Origin: JALYXS01 sp051003795
GTDB lineage: Bacteria > Acidobacteriota > Terriglobia > Bryobacterales > Bryobacteraceae
Length of the DNA: 64,000 nt
Assembly: GCA_051003795.1 (NCBI GenBank)
Contig: JBPCKZ010000216.1
Coordinates: 1-64,000 of the forward strand
Reading direction: 5' to 3'
Shown: positions 7,756 to 16,629 of the stretch, piece after piece
How positions within the stretch are numbered: the first letter of the stretch is position 1
Layout of the letters: each line of letters starts with the position of its first letter
Made by a program: the position numbers and the translations under genes
Notes under the pieces: generated by a model
What the model was told of the DNA's origin: nothing
Database searches by the model: none
The model's input: only the letters and a program-made list of their open reading frames with translations

Positions 7756-9285
7756 ATGTCGATTGCGCGCGCAATTCTGATTGGAACATCGAGCTTCATC
7801 CTCGGCTGTTCGCCACTCATTGGGCAGGCTCCGACGGTTCAGTCGATTGTCAATGTGAGCACGTTCGATCAGCGGTTTTGCCCCGGAGTCGTCGCTAGCG
7901 TCAACGGCGCTAATTTCGGTCAAACGATATCGAACGTGACGGTTCTGGTTGACGGGCGAAAGGCCGCAATCGTTAACTATCAGCTTCCATCCCAATTGGA
8001 TTTCCAGATCCCGATTGAGGTTGCGCTTGGACCGGCACGCGTGCAGGTTCAAACCGCAATGGGTGCAACCCCGGAGGTAACGATAAATCTTTCGCAATAC
8101 GCGCCGACCCTCCCTACAAGAAATTATTCGTTTAGGCATGTGGATCCGTCGGCGACTAACGTTTCCAATATGAACCCCGCGCTGCCGGGGCAGCAAATCG
8201 TTGCGTACGCCTACGGATTGGGTCCAACAATTCCGCCATGGACGCCAGGTGCTTACCCAAATCCTCCCAGCACCACGGTGGCTCCAGTAACTCTGACGGT
8301 GGGAGGCGAACCGGTCCCTGTCTCATTTGCCGGAGCTTCGTACGATTTATGGCGGTATGGCCTTTACGCGATCAATTTCACGGTTCCCTCCGATCTGCCG
8401 TCCGGCCTTTATCCCGTCGTGGCAACCGTGGGTGGGCAGTCGTCGAATAGCTCAAACTTGATTCTGTCTCAACGGCTTCCAACGATTGCGAGCGTCGATA
8501 ACGGGGCCAGCTTTCTGCCCAAAGGAATAACTGCCGCCGGCTCCGTACTCACGATTAGAGGGACTGGATTCGGTTCATCGGACAAGTTGGGCATTTTTCC
8601 CTCCACTCAGGCGAACGGGATATCCGTTACTATCGGAGGAATTCGTGCGCCGATCTTCGATCTGGTTCCATCGGCGAGTCAGCTCAACGTGTTGGCTCCG
8701 TTTGAGTTGGCGGAGTTTGGTACGGTTCCGGTGGTCGTGACCAACTCGTTTGGCCCAAGTGCCAGTTTCCCGGTCAGACTGGCCTTTGCGGTTCCGGCAC
8801 TGTTCCGCATCAACGATCCAAGCCATACATCCAGATACAATGCGGTTGCGGTGAAATCCAACACAGCCTGGATTGCGATGCCGGTTTCGATGGCCATTGC
8901 TATTGGGCTTCCGGCGAGATGCAGTGGCCTTGACCCCGCTTCCTATTGTGGAGAACCCGCCAGACAGGGCGACTATATCCAGATCTATGCAACCGGCCTC
9001 GGTACGGCGACCGCCGACGGTACACCCCAAGGACAGCGACTTGCGACGGGAGAAATCGCGCCTGCCGACGGAAGCACGATCTACGGCACGGTGTATACAC
9101 CGACCGTGACCATAGGCGGCGCGCCTGCAGCCGTGATTTTTTCAGGCGTCGCTCCCGGATATGCGGGGCTTTACCAAATCAATGTACAAATCCCAGACTC
9201 GGCGCCGGATGGCGATGATGTGCCGATAACGGTCTCGATCCTCGGCAGCGCGAGCGATTCCGCGACGATTGCTCTCAAGCGATGA
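7756..9285 (+). CDS. Secreted IPT/TIG-domain protein (TIGR03437 type)
   Basis: 509 aa from the ATG at 7756; a TTG at 7738 is in frame and neither start has a clear ribosome site. A hydrophobic leader (IARAILIGTSSFILGC) could be a lipoprotein or ordinary signal peptide. Repeated Ig-like TIG units follow (GTGFGSSDKLG, ISVTIGGIRAPIFDLVPS), ending in the signature GYAGLYQINVQIPDSAPDGD typical of the TIGR03437 family, which is expanded in Solibacter-like Acidobacteriota. These proteins are thought to be extracellular; their biochemical role is unknown. It is the only gene of the tRNA-Leu cassette and fills nearly all of it, ending 12 bp before the right repeat. Confidence 0.85.
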   Translation: MSIARAILIGTSSFILGCSPLIGQAPTVQSIVNVSTFDQRFCPGVVASVNGANFGQTISNVTVLVDGRKAAIVNYQLPSQLDFQIPIEVALGPARVQVQTAMGATPEVTINLSQYAPTLPTRNYSFRHVDPSATNVSNMNPALPGQQIVAYAYGLGPTIPPWTPGAYPNPPSTTVAPVTLTVGGEPVPVSFAGASYDLWRYGLYAINFTVPSDLPSGLYPVVATVGGQSSNSSNLILSQRLPTIASVDNGASFLPKGITAAGSVLTIRGTGFGSSDKLGIFPSTQANGISVTIGGIRAPIFDLVPSASQLNVLAPFELAEFGTVPVVVTNSFGPSASFPVRLAFAVPALFRINDPSHTSRYNAVAVKSNTAWIAMPVSMAIAIGLPARCSGLDPASYCGEPARQGDYIQIYATGLGTATADGTPQGQRLATGEIAPADGSTIYGTVYTPTVTIGGAPAAVIFSGVAPGYAGLYQINVQIPDSAPDGDDVPITVSILGSASDSATIALKR

Positions 9286-9297
9286 TCGCCTCCCCGC

Positions 9298-9318
9298 CGA
9301 CTCCCTCCTCCAGCACCA
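9298..9318 (+). repeat. Right direct repeat (attR-like), displaced tRNA-Leu 3' end
   Basis: Identical 21-base copy of tRNA-Leu positions 7661-7681, including CCA. There is no 5' tRNA half before it, so it is not a second tRNA gene. Confidence 0.85.
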
Positions 9319-9319
9319 A

Positions 9320-10104
9320 TCATTTATAGAGTGAGGGAGGAGTCCTCGAGCGTACAGGCGGAGGGATAAGACGGCGCAATTCTCCACGAGCGGCTGAGAA
9401 TTCATCGGGCAGGCCACCGGCGACCCGAATGCCCGGCAGTTTCTCCTTCGCGTCAACCGCGGCCGACATGGCACGGATTCGTTCCTTATTTTCCGGCTGC
9501 ATTCGTTGGATATAGCTCACCAGCGCCTTCGGATCGAAACCAGCCCGCGCCAGGGCCGGGATCGCTAAAGTGTCCGCTTCCAATTCCGCGCTCCGTTGGT
9601 ACGCCATGAACCCGACAGGAATCGCGCGCGTGTCCGAACAGCCACCGGTCCAACTACCCACGAAAATCAGCGGGATCGTCGCGATGTTTGCCTGCCGCAT
9701 TCCGTGCCGCTGGGCGATGTGCTCCATCGAGTGCATCAGCATACCGGCGAACTCGGATTCATCCCGCGCGGCGAGGAACAGACCGGAACGAATATGTACC
9801 CGCCGGGCAAGGCGACGGGCTCGTGAGTGGAAGGGCAAAGATCGTCGGCCACCGCGCTGAACACGTATGGAAACTTCGCGTCCGGCAAGTGCGGCGACAG
9901 CCTTTTTCCTAAGCGGTCGAGGTAGTTTTGAACGATCCGACCGCCGATTGCGATCGTCCGTTGGCGAAATTCCGCGGCCAGTTGCTTTCCCAGCGCCGCT
10001 TCCTTTTCGCCGCCGTAGAAATCCACCTTTCCAGGTGGCATCGGTTCCTGGGCCGTCACCACTCGGCTGGCGAGGAGCAACATCGCAAAGCGGCGTGAGC
10101 ACAT
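9320..10104 (-). pseudogene. M48-family metalloprotease, frameshifted
   Basis: The N-terminal part from MCSRRFAMLLLASRVVTAQ (signal peptide, start about 10104) reads to GGYIFVPV. The protein then continues in another frame from GLFLAARDESEFAG to the stop at 9320, so a one- or two-base shift lies near 9795. The second part carries HSMEHIAQRHG where M48 proteases have HExxH: the catalytic Glu position is Ser. The downstream ExxxD-type motif ELEAD is present. It resembles BepA-like periplasmic proteases. Both the shift and the altered motif point to a decaying gene, though the shift could be a sequencing error. Its 3' end abuts the right repeat of the tRNA-Leu cassette. Confidence 0.7.
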
Positions 10105-10186
10105 TCGTTTTCGACCTTTTGGACCGTGGACGCAGAGTGTCCGTGAAGGGTTGCGAATGGACTCGAACAACCTGGGGTTTACGGGT

Positions 10187-11275
10187 TCACGTAGCCTTTC
10201 GCAATCCTAACCCCGGCCGGTCCGGCAGAATCAACTTGCCTTGGCGCACAGTCACTCCGATGTATGGATCGTTCGCGATCAGCAGGTTTCCATCCAGATC
10301 CGCGTAATCCACCATCGGCGAAAGATGCGCCGCCGCCGTCACGCCGATCGAGCTTTCGATCATGCATCCGAGCATCGTCTTCATGCCCAGCGATTTGGCA
10401 ATCTGAATCATGCGGTACGCCTCCAGCATGCCGCCCGATTTCATCAGCTTGATGTTGACGCCGTCGAACGCGTTCACCAGCTTCGGGATGTCGCTCGGGT
10501 GCAGGCAGGCTTCGTCCGCGACGATCGGAATGTGCACGCGGCCGCGCACCCAGCGCGTCTCTTCGATCATCGACGCCGGCATCGGCTGTTCGATAAATTC
10601 GACGCCCTGCTTCTCCAGCCAGTTGATCTTGCGGACGGCCTCCTCCTTATCTTTCCAACCCTCATTAGCATCGACGCGAAGCGGTTTCTTGGTCGCGCTT
10701 CGCACGGCCTCAATGGTGGCTTCGTCCGTGTCCAGGCCCACTTTAACTTTCAGCACGGGGAATGCGGCCGCCTCTTCCACCTTCCGCCGCGTGGTTTGCG
10801 GATCGGCGATGCCGATCGAGAATGTCGTGATCGGCGCGTCCGCCGGATCGAGCCCGAAGTAGCGATAAAGCGGGACCCCGAGTTTCTGGCCCGTCCAATC
10901 CATGAGCGCAATATCGATAGCCGCCTTCGAGGCGAACTGCCCGTCGATGCGCCGGAATATTTCGGCTTCGATCTTGGCGAACTGACGTGGATCGGCGGAG
11001 GCGAGCAGCCCGCGCGCGGACTCTATCGCCTGCCGCGCCGATTCCGCATTTTCGCGATAGCGGACGATCGGCGCCGCCTCGCCGCGTCCGGTGATCCCGT
11101 CTTGGGCGTAGCGAAGATGGAGATTATCGCGGTATTGGCTGGAGGACATGACGGTCGTCCAGGTGTGCCGCAATTTCAGGCGGACGATTTCGGTTTCGAT
11201 CTTCGCGGGGGAGTTGGCGCGCATGGTCGGCACGACGCCAGCTAAGGCGATCTTGAATGCATCTCTTCGCAGCAT
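10187..11275 (-). CDS. Dipeptide epimerase-like enolase-superfamily enzyme
   Basis: About 362 aa from the Met at 11275 (MLRRDAFKIALAGVVP); a longer start at 11311 would overlap the divergent cupin gene. The RR-containing leader suggests Tat export. Enolase-superfamily landmarks are in order: KVKVG (catalytic Lys of the KxK motif), VDANEGW, FIEQPM, ADEAC (metal ligands Asp, Glu, Asp), the second catalytic Lys in NIKLMKSGG, CMIESS, and DLDGN near the end. This pattern fits the L-Ala-D/L-Glu epimerase / muconate-lactonizing subgroup, which usually acts on dipeptides from peptidoglycan. The exact substrate cannot be read from sequence. Confidence 0.85.
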   Translation of the reverse strand: MLRRDAFKIALAGVVPTMRANSPAKIETEIVRLKLRHTWTTVMSSSQYRDNLHLRYAQDGITGRGEAAPIVRYRENAESARQAIESARGLLASADPRQFAKIEAEIFRRIDGQFASKAAIDIALMDWTGQKLGVPLYRYFGLDPADAPITTFSIGIADPQTTRRKVEEAAAFPVLKVKVGLDTDEATIEAVRSATKKPLRVDANEGWKDKEEAVRKINWLEKQGVEFIEQPMPASMIEETRWVRGRVHIPIVADEACLHPSDIPKLVNAFDGVNIKLMKSGGMLEAYRMIQIAKSLGMKTMLGCMIESSIGVTAAAHLSPMVDYADLDGNLLIANDPYIGVTVRQGKLILPDRPGLGLRKAT

Positions 11276-11301
11276 CTTGAGTTGATGATACTTTGGATCG
11301 A

Positions 11302-11613
11302 ATGGAATCACTGAACCTCCTCGAAGAGGTTGCGTTCGACGACGAGAAACCCGCTTTCCGAACCCTATTGCAGGGCTCGGGTTCGCGAGTCATGCTGCTC
11401 TGCCTGCGAGCGGGGCAAATTGTCCCGGAACATTCGGCCCCCGGCCCGATGACCATACAAGCGCTGTCCGGGCGAGCGACATTTTACGACGGCCCCGCGC
11501 CTATTGAAATGCAAGCGGGCACGCTGATCCGCTTGGAGTCGGGACGACATCGCATCGAAGGACAAGAAGATGCGGTGCTGCTGGTCACGATTTTCGGCCT
11601 TCCGGTTGGTTAG
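11302..11613 (+). CDS. Small cupin-like protein
   Basis: 103 aa from the ATG at 11302 (a TTG at 11293 is also in frame). A single small beta-barrel pattern is visible: PEHSAPGPMTIQALSGRATF and then AGTLIRLESGRHRIEG, with a His replaced in part of the usual metal-binding set. Such short cupins act as sensors or small-molecule binding proteins. It is divergent from the epimerase gene and 18 bp upstream of the GH13 gene, with which it may be co-transcribed. Its ligand is unknown. Confidence 0.65.
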   Translation: MESLNLLEEVAFDDEKPAFRTLLQGSGSRVMLLCLRAGQIVPEHSAPGPMTIQALSGRATFYDGPAPIEMQAGTLIRLESGRHRIEGQEDAVLLVTIFGLPVG

Positions 11614-11631
11614 AGTTCGAGCGAGAAACCC

Positions 11632-14097
11632 ATGGCGCAAATACCAGTCCATTTCACTTTCCATTGCGGCTTGAAGCGGGACATATTCCGCAATGCGCGG
11701 CTCCTTGGAAGCTGGGATGCTCAAGGACTGCATTCCACTTCGTGGAGCGAGACACCGATGAGCGCCGGCCGGGATGAGTCGGGCTGCCCCGCCTTCACGG
11801 CGACTGTCCTCCTCGACGAAACGCAACGCGGCGTCGTGTTCCAGTGGGGAATTGTGGCCGACACTCCTGGCGCTCCCAATGATTGGGCGGTCGTCACCGA
11901 GGTTCCGGATGCGAACTCGGCCGAGCGCCACCGATTGTTTACTCTTACGGCCGCGGATCGGCAGGAGCACTATTGGTTTGTCGCGGGCCGCCGTTTCGGC
12001 GCGCAGAAGCTTTTCGTTGAGCATCAGGTTGAGCCGGCGATTCGCTTCTCGGTTTGGGCCCCCTACGCTCAAAATGTGGAGGTGGTTTTCGCCGCGGCAA
12101 ACCCGGTCCCGCCTAACGGCTATATCGCCGACGACGGAGACGGAATGGATCCGACCGCCGGAAATCGGGGATCCTTTCCGATGTTTTCCCGCGGCCAGGG
12201 AGTCTGGGAAACGGAACTCGCGCGATCGCCGCAACTTGGGCGTTTCGCCGGCTTCTTCGAGCGGCCGTACATGTTTCGGATCGTCAACGAGCAAGGCCAG
12301 GTCACCTACAAAACGGATCTCTACTCACGCAATCAGATAGGCCGCGGCGAGACCAATCCGCATGGCGGCCATTACACCGGGACCTACCAAGACTTGGATG
12401 GCGACGTGAGTTGCTCCGTCGTGGCCGATCCGGATCGAGTGACCGCTAATTTTGAGGACGCCGGCCTCGCCAAGCAAACTTTAATTGACGCCGACGAATT
12501 CTGGGCCGCGGAGTTTACGTTCGGCCATGTGCCGCCGCAGCGCATCGAAGACTTGCTGATTTACGAACTGCACGTCGGTTCGCTCGGCTATGGCTCCGCG
12601 GACGCAGGCACTTTCGCCGACGCGATGAACTTCGTTTCCAAGTTGGTGGATCTGGGCGTGAACGCCGTCGAACTCTTGCCCGTTCTCCAATTCGACGGCA
12701 ATCGGCAATGGGGCTACGGAACTTCACATTTTTTCTGCCTTCAGACCAGTGCCGGTGGAGCGAATCAACTCAAGCATTTCGTGCGAGCCTGTCACCAAAA
12801 GGGAATCGCCGTTATCCTCGACATCGTTTATAACCACTTTTCGACCAGCAACGGCGAGCGCGCGGAATGGGGCTATGACTCCGATCCGAATCGGTCTCCC
12901 GAGCACAACGCTTACTTCTGGTATGAGGGCCAACCTGGAGACTACGGCGGTTTCCGCGAGGGCGGCTACCTGGATAACGACTCCAGCGGATTTGCTCCGC
13001 GTTATTGGGAGGAGAATGTTCGTCACATGTTCACCAGCAGCGCCGCCGCGCTGCTCGACGATTTTCACATTGACGGTTTCCGGCTTGATCTGACCGGGGC
13101 GATCCATCGGAACAACCGCCTGCACGCAAACGGAAATCCGGTTGCCAACGCGAACCTATACGGCATAAAGTTACTCCGCGAACTCGCCCGAACCGTGAAA
13201 CTGATCAACCCGAGCGCTTTCCTTATTGCGGAAGATCACACGGGATGGCCCGCCATGACGCAATCACCCAACGAGGGTGGAATAGGCTTCGACGCAGTCT
13301 GGTATGCCGATTTTTATCATCACCTCGCCGGAGACGGCAACTACGGTGACGATTATGCGCGCCTTCTCAAGATCGCCGGCTTCGGCGCGGATGGGCCGCT
13401 GCGAATGGGCTACTTCGCGGGGGCGCTGGGAGCGACCGGATCCGGCAAAGTCGCGTATCATGAGTCGCACGACGAGGCGGGTAACGGCGACCGGACCGAG
13501 CGCACGATCCTGACGGCAGTTAACGGCGCTCCGCTGACCGGGGAGACGAGACGATATGCCGAAAGCCGTTGCCGGTTTGCCTATGGAATGGCCGCCCTAT
13601 CGGCGGGGACGCCGATGTTTCTGATGGGCGAGGAGATTGGCGCGGCCAAGTATTTCCGGTTCAACGATTTCTACCTGAATAAGGAGGACCTCGCCGGTGA
13701 ACGCACCGGGAACGGTCGTTTTCTTTTCCGGTTCTACCAGGACCTGAACAGACTGGTTCTTCAGAAGCCCGCTCTGCGCTCGCGCAACATCGATGTCGTT
13801 TACGTGTACGACGAGACGCGGGTGATCGCCTTCCGCCGCGAGTCGGGTGATGAGCGGTTGTTGGTTTTGGCGAGCCTAAACGACAGCGCGTTCCGCGACG
13901 GGTACGTGGTTCAGACCGATCCGGCTCGTCTACTCGCGGGGGGTTGGAAAGAAATTTTTAACAGCGATGCGGACATCTATGGCGGCGGCAATGTTGGAAA
14001 CTTCGGCGCTATCGTACCGGTTGAAGGCGGCCGGATGAACGCAGTTGTACCCGCGCACGGTTTTGTGGTTTTTCAGAGGGTAGGGCTGAGGACTTGA
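11632..14097 (+). CDS. GH13 alpha-glucan enzyme, branching-enzyme-like
   Basis: 821 aa. N-terminal carbohydrate-binding-like modules (about residues 1-300) include a CBM48-type segment (RFSVWAPYAQNVEVVF). The GH13 barrel carries YELHVGSLG, VILDIVYNHFS, GFRLDLTGAI (nucleophile D486), FLIAEDHTGW (acid/base E534) and YHESHDEAGN (D614). A C-terminal beta domain ends the protein. This arrangement matches glycogen branching or debranching-type enzymes (GlgB/TreZ relatives). No other glycogen gene is adjacent, so the exact specificity is open. No signal peptide is seen, so it should act in the cytoplasm. Confidence 0.85.
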   Translation: MAQIPVHFTFHCGLKRDIFRNARLLGSWDAQGLHSTSWSETPMSAGRDESGCPAFTATVLLDETQRGVVFQWGIVADTPGAPNDWAVVTEVPDANSAERHRLFTLTAADRQEHYWFVAGRRFGAQKLFVEHQVEPAIRFSVWAPYAQNVEVVFAAANPVPPNGYIADDGDGMDPTAGNRGSFPMFSRGQGVWETELARSPQLGRFAGFFERPYMFRIVNEQGQVTYKTDLYSRNQIGRGETNPHGGHYTGTYQDLDGDVSCSVVADPDRVTANFEDAGLAKQTLIDADEFWAAEFTFGHVPPQRIEDLLIYELHVGSLGYGSADAGTFADAMNFVSKLVDLGVNAVELLPVLQFDGNRQWGYGTSHFFCLQTSAGGANQLKHFVRACHQKGIAVILDIVYNHFSTSNGERAEWGYDSDPNRSPEHNAYFWYEGQPGDYGGFREGGYLDNDSSGFAPRYWEENVRHMFTSSAAALLDDFHIDGFRLDLTGAIHRNNRLHANGNPVANANLYGIKLLRELARTVKLINPSAFLIAEDHTGWPAMTQSPNEGGIGFDAVWYADFYHHLAGDGNYGDDYARLLKIAGFGADGPLRMGYFAGALGATGSGKVAYHESHDEAGNGDRTERTILTAVNGAPLTGETRRYAESRCRFAYGMAALSAGTPMFLMGEEIGAAKYFRFNDFYLNKEDLAGERTGNGRFLFRFYQDLNRLVLQKPALRSRNIDVVYVYDETRVIAFRRESGDERLLVLASLNDSAFRDGYVVQTDPARLLAGGWKEIFNSDADIYGGGNVGNFGAIVPVEGGRMNAVVPAHGFVVFQRVGLRT

Positions 14098-14145
14098 CTC
14101 GCGTTCGGTCCTCGCAGTAAACTTGAATGTGGACCAATGTGGTCC
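14094..14145 (+). promoter_or_regulatory. Putative isc-operon promoter with operator
   Basis: TTGACT (14094-14099) and TAAACT (14118-14123), spaced 18 bp, form a plausible sigma-70 promoter. Directly downstream an inverted repeat GGACCA-ATG-TGGTCC (14131-14145) covers the expected start region, a good place for autorepression by the Rrf2 regulator encoded next. Confidence 0.55.
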
Positions 14146-14152
14146 TGATTCA

Positions 14153-14617
14153 GTGCTGAAGCTAACCAAAAAAGCGGATTACGGTCTCATCGCCATGCGG
14201 CACCTGGCGGTAGCGCCTCGCGCGGCCGCCTCGACCAAAGAGATCTCCGATGCCTACGGCATCCCTCTTTCGCTTCTCTCGAAAGTGATGCAAACATTGA
14301 CGAAAGCGGGCCTTTTGCAATCCATCGCCGGCACTAATGGCGGATATAAACTGGCCCGCGATCCGCGCGCGATCAGCGCCCTTGAGATCATTCGCAGCCT
14401 CGATGGCCCCGTCATCCTGACCTCTTGTTTTACATCCCACGGAGAGTGCGATCAATCCGAAAAATGCACGGTTCGCGAACCGCTCCGTCAGGTTCACGAG
14501 GCCATTTTGGGTTTGTTTGGCAAAATGACGGTCGCGGAACTCTCGCGGGATGACCGGCGGCAGACGCCGATTTGCTCCTCGCCGGTTCCCGAGTCACACC
14601 CCTTGTTGGTTCTATGA
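14153..14617 (+). CDS. iscR: Rrf2/IscR-type Fe-S regulator
   Basis: 154 aa with a GTG start at 14153 (LKLTKKADYGLIAMRHLAV); the upstream in-frame ATG at 14123 would lie inside the operator. The N-terminal winged helix is typical of Rrf2 (SLLSKVMQTLTKAGLLQSIA, GGYKLARD). Three cysteines in SCFTSHGECDQSEKC are spaced C-x6-C-x5-C, the cluster-binding layout of IscR-like sensors. It is the first gene of an isc operon and probably represses it when it carries a [2Fe-2S] cluster; the inverted repeat upstream is the candidate site. Confidence 0.85.
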   Translation: MLKLTKKADYGLIAMRHLAVAPRAAASTKEISDAYGIPLSLLSKVMQTLTKAGLLQSIAGTNGGYKLARDPRAISALEIIRSLDGPVILTSCFTSHGECDQSEKCTVREPLRQVHEAILGLFGKMTVAELSRDDRRQTPICSSPVPESHPLLVL

Positions 14618-14630
14618 AGGAATTTCGTTC

Positions 14631-15845
14631 ATGAAGACGCCTATTTATCTCGACAATCACGCCACCACGCCGATGGACCCGCGGGTCCTCGAAGCGATGA
14701 CGCCTTATTTTCTGCGGCAATTCGGCAATGCCGCCAGCCGCAATCACTCCTTTGGCTGGGAGGCCGAGCAGGCCGTCGATCGCGCTCGCAAGCAGATCGC
14801 GGACCTTATCGGCGCCACCGCCAAGGAAATTATTTTCACTAGCGGCGCCACCGAATCGAACAACCTGGCCATCAAAGGCGTCGCCGAAATGTATGCCGAA
14901 AAGGGCAATCACATCATCACGGCCGCCACCGAGCATAAGGCCGTTCTCGATACCTGCAAAAAGCTCGAAAAGCACGGCGTGCGCGTCACCTATCTGCCTC
15001 TTCAGGGCGATGGCCTGATCGATCTCGACATGCTGCGCGAAGCGATCACGGACAAGACGATCCTGGTCAGCATCATGTACGCCAACAACGAGATCGGCGT
15101 GATTCAGCCCGTAGCCGAGATCGGCAGAATCTGCAAGGAGCGCGGCGTTCTCTTTCACTCGGATGGGGTGCAGGCGGTCGGCAAAGTTCCGGTGAACGTC
15201 ATCCAGGACAACATCGATCTGCTGTCGATCACCGCGCACAAGATCTACGGCCCGAAGGGTGTCGGCGCGCTGTATGTCCGGCGACGGAATCCTCGCGTTC
15301 AGATCACGGCTCAAATGGATGGCGGCGGCCACGAGCGCGGCATGCGTTCGGGTACGCTGAACGTTCCGGGGATCGTCGGCTTGGGCGAGGCTTGCGCTAT
15401 TGCGCAGCGCGAGATGCCGGAGGAATCCCGGCGTTTGCGGTTCTTGCGCGATAAGCTCCGCGCTAAGCTGGAAGCGGAACTGGACGAGGTGTTCATCAAC
15501 GGCACCATGGAACACCGGTTGCCGCACAATTTGAACATCAGCTTCGCTTACGTCGAAGGCGAGTCGCTGTTGATGGGCGTTAACGATATCGCGGTCTCGA
15601 GCGGTTCGGCCTGCACTTCGGCCACGCTCGAGCCAAGCTATGTATTGAAGGCGCTCGGGGTGGGCGACGACCTGGCGCATACTTCGATCCGCTTCGGCAT
15701 CGGGCGGTTCAACACGGAAGAAGAGATCGACTACACGGCGGAGCGTTTCATCGAAGTGGTTCGCAAACTGCGCGATCTTTCGCCGCTTTACGAAATGGCG
15801 AAGGAAGGGATCGATTTGAGCAAGGTTAGTTGGGCCGCCGACTAG
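14631..15845 (+). CDS. iscS: Cysteine desulfurase IscS
   Basis: 404 aa, the same length as E. coli IscS. The ATG at 14631 has GAAGGA upstream; the frame is open further but the extra part overlaps iscR. Key features are YLDNHATTPMD at the N-terminus, SGATESNNLAIKG, HSDGVQAVGK, the PLP lysine in ITAHKIYGPKG, and the active-site cysteine loop SSGSACTSATLEPSYVLKALG. It takes sulfur from cysteine and passes it to IscU. It lies between iscR and iscU in a compact operon. Confidence 0.97.
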   Translation: MKTPIYLDNHATTPMDPRVLEAMTPYFLRQFGNAASRNHSFGWEAEQAVDRARKQIADLIGATAKEIIFTSGATESNNLAIKGVAEMYAEKGNHIITAATEHKAVLDTCKKLEKHGVRVTYLPLQGDGLIDLDMLREAITDKTILVSIMYANNEIGVIQPVAEIGRICKERGVLFHSDGVQAVGKVPVNVIQDNIDLLSITAHKIYGPKGVGALYVRRRNPRVQITAQMDGGGHERGMRSGTLNVPGIVGLGEACAIAQREMPEESRRLRFLRDKLRAKLEAELDEVFINGTMEHRLPHNLNISFAYVEGESLLMGVNDIAVSSGSACTSATLEPSYVLKALGVGDDLAHTSIRFGIGRFNTEEEIDYTAERFIEVVRKLRDLSPLYEMAKEGIDLSKVSWAAD

Positions 15846-15874
15846 GCCCCGCACGTCAAACTAAAGGAGACATC

Positions 15875-16297
15875 ATGGCATATTCGAACAAAGTTCTCGA
15901 TCATTACAACAACCCGCGCAACGTCGGATCGCTCGATAAGAAAGATCCCAACGTTGGCACCGGAATGGTGGGCGCTCCCGAATGCGGGGACGTCATGAAG
16001 CTGCAGTTGAAGGTCAACGAAGCGTCCGGCATTATTGAAGACGCGAAGTTCAAGACTTTCGGATGCGGCAGCGCCATCGCCAGTTCATCGCTCGCCACCG
16101 AGTGGCTCAAGGGCAAGACGGTGGATCAAGCGCTCGCGATCAAGAATACGGAGATCGTAAACGAGCTCAGCTTGCCGCCCGTGAAGATTCACTGCTCCGT
16201 GCTGGCCGAGGATGCGATCAAGGCCGCGATCTCGGATTACAAGCAGAAACAGGTGACGCGTAAGATTGTCGCCGAACCGGTTGCCGTCGCTCAATGA
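15875..16297 (+). CDS. iscU: Fe-S scaffold protein IscU
   Basis: 140 aa from the ATG at 15875 with a strong AAAGGAG site. The three scaffold cysteines are present in GAPECGDVMK, KTFGCGSAIASSS and KIHCSVLAEDA, as is the Asp next to the first cysteine. The HscA-recognition segment normally LPPVK is present (SLPPVKIHCS). It assembles clusters from IscS sulfur. Its stop overlaps the iscA start as ATGA. Confidence 0.97.
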   Translation: MAYSNKVLDHYNNPRNVGSLDKKDPNVGTGMVGAPECGDVMKLQLKVNEASGIIEDAKFKTFGCGSAIASSSLATEWLKGKTVDQALAIKNTEIVNELSLPPVKIHCSVLAEDAIKAAISDYKQKQVTRKIVAEPVAVAQ

Positions 16298-16629
16298 TTG
16301 ACACCGCTCCCATCCAAGTAACGCCGAAAGCGATTCAGAAGATCAAGCAGACCTTCGCTCGCGAAGGCGTGTCCGGAGGGTTGCGGTTGGGCGTCCTTGG
16401 GGGCGGCTGCTCGGGCTTAAGCTATCAATTCAAGTTCGACACTAAAGAGCGCCCCACCGACAAGGTATTTGAGTTCGATGGCGTGAAGGTCTGGGTGGAC
16501 CCGAAGAGCATTCTTTATCTTCACGGCATGACGCTCGATTACAAAGAATCGATCATGCAGTCGGGATTTGTTTTCGAGAACCCGAACGCGAAGAAAAGCT
16601 GCGGCTGCGGAACGTCGTTTTCGGCGTGA
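16294..16629 (+). CDS. iscA: A-type Fe-S carrier IscA
   Basis: 111 aa, HesB/IscA family. The cysteines are in GGGCSGLSYQFKF and the C-terminal SCGCGTSF. The start overlaps the iscU stop (ATGA), and the stop overlaps the hscB GTG (GTGA). It delivers clusters or iron to target proteins and belongs to the isc unit. Confidence 0.95.
   Translation: MIDTAPIQVTPKAIQKIKQTFAREGVSGGLRLGVLGGGCSGLSYQFKFDTKERPTDKVFEFDGVKVWVDPKSILYLHGMTLDYKESIMQSGFVFENPNAKKSCGCGTSFSA

Larger units (their letters stand above)
7682..9318. mobile_element. 1.64-kb tRNA-Leu cassette without an integrase
   Basis: The segment is bounded by a 21-bp perfect direct repeat of the tRNA-Leu 3' end, the footprint left when an element integrates into a tRNA by site-specific recombination and restores the tRNA 3' end. 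It contains only one gene, a secreted TIG-domain protein, and no recombinase. The right repeat lies 1 bp from the stop codon of the M48-like gene, which would be the original neighbour of the tRNA. It may be a non-autonomous (cis- or trans-mobilised) unit or the remainder of a larger element after internal deletion. Confidence 0.6.

Noticed and set aside
9738..9800. Two separate real genes for the M48 pieces
   Set aside because: The two frames are consecutive parts of one M48 protein; neither half is complete.
10241..11245. 334-codon plus-strand frame opposite the epimerase
   Set aside because: His/Arg-rich shadow with no ribosome site or family.
14430..15854. 474-codon minus-strand frame opposite iscS
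   Set aside because: Shadow of a strongly conserved gene in high-GC DNA; composition rich in Arg/His, no family match.
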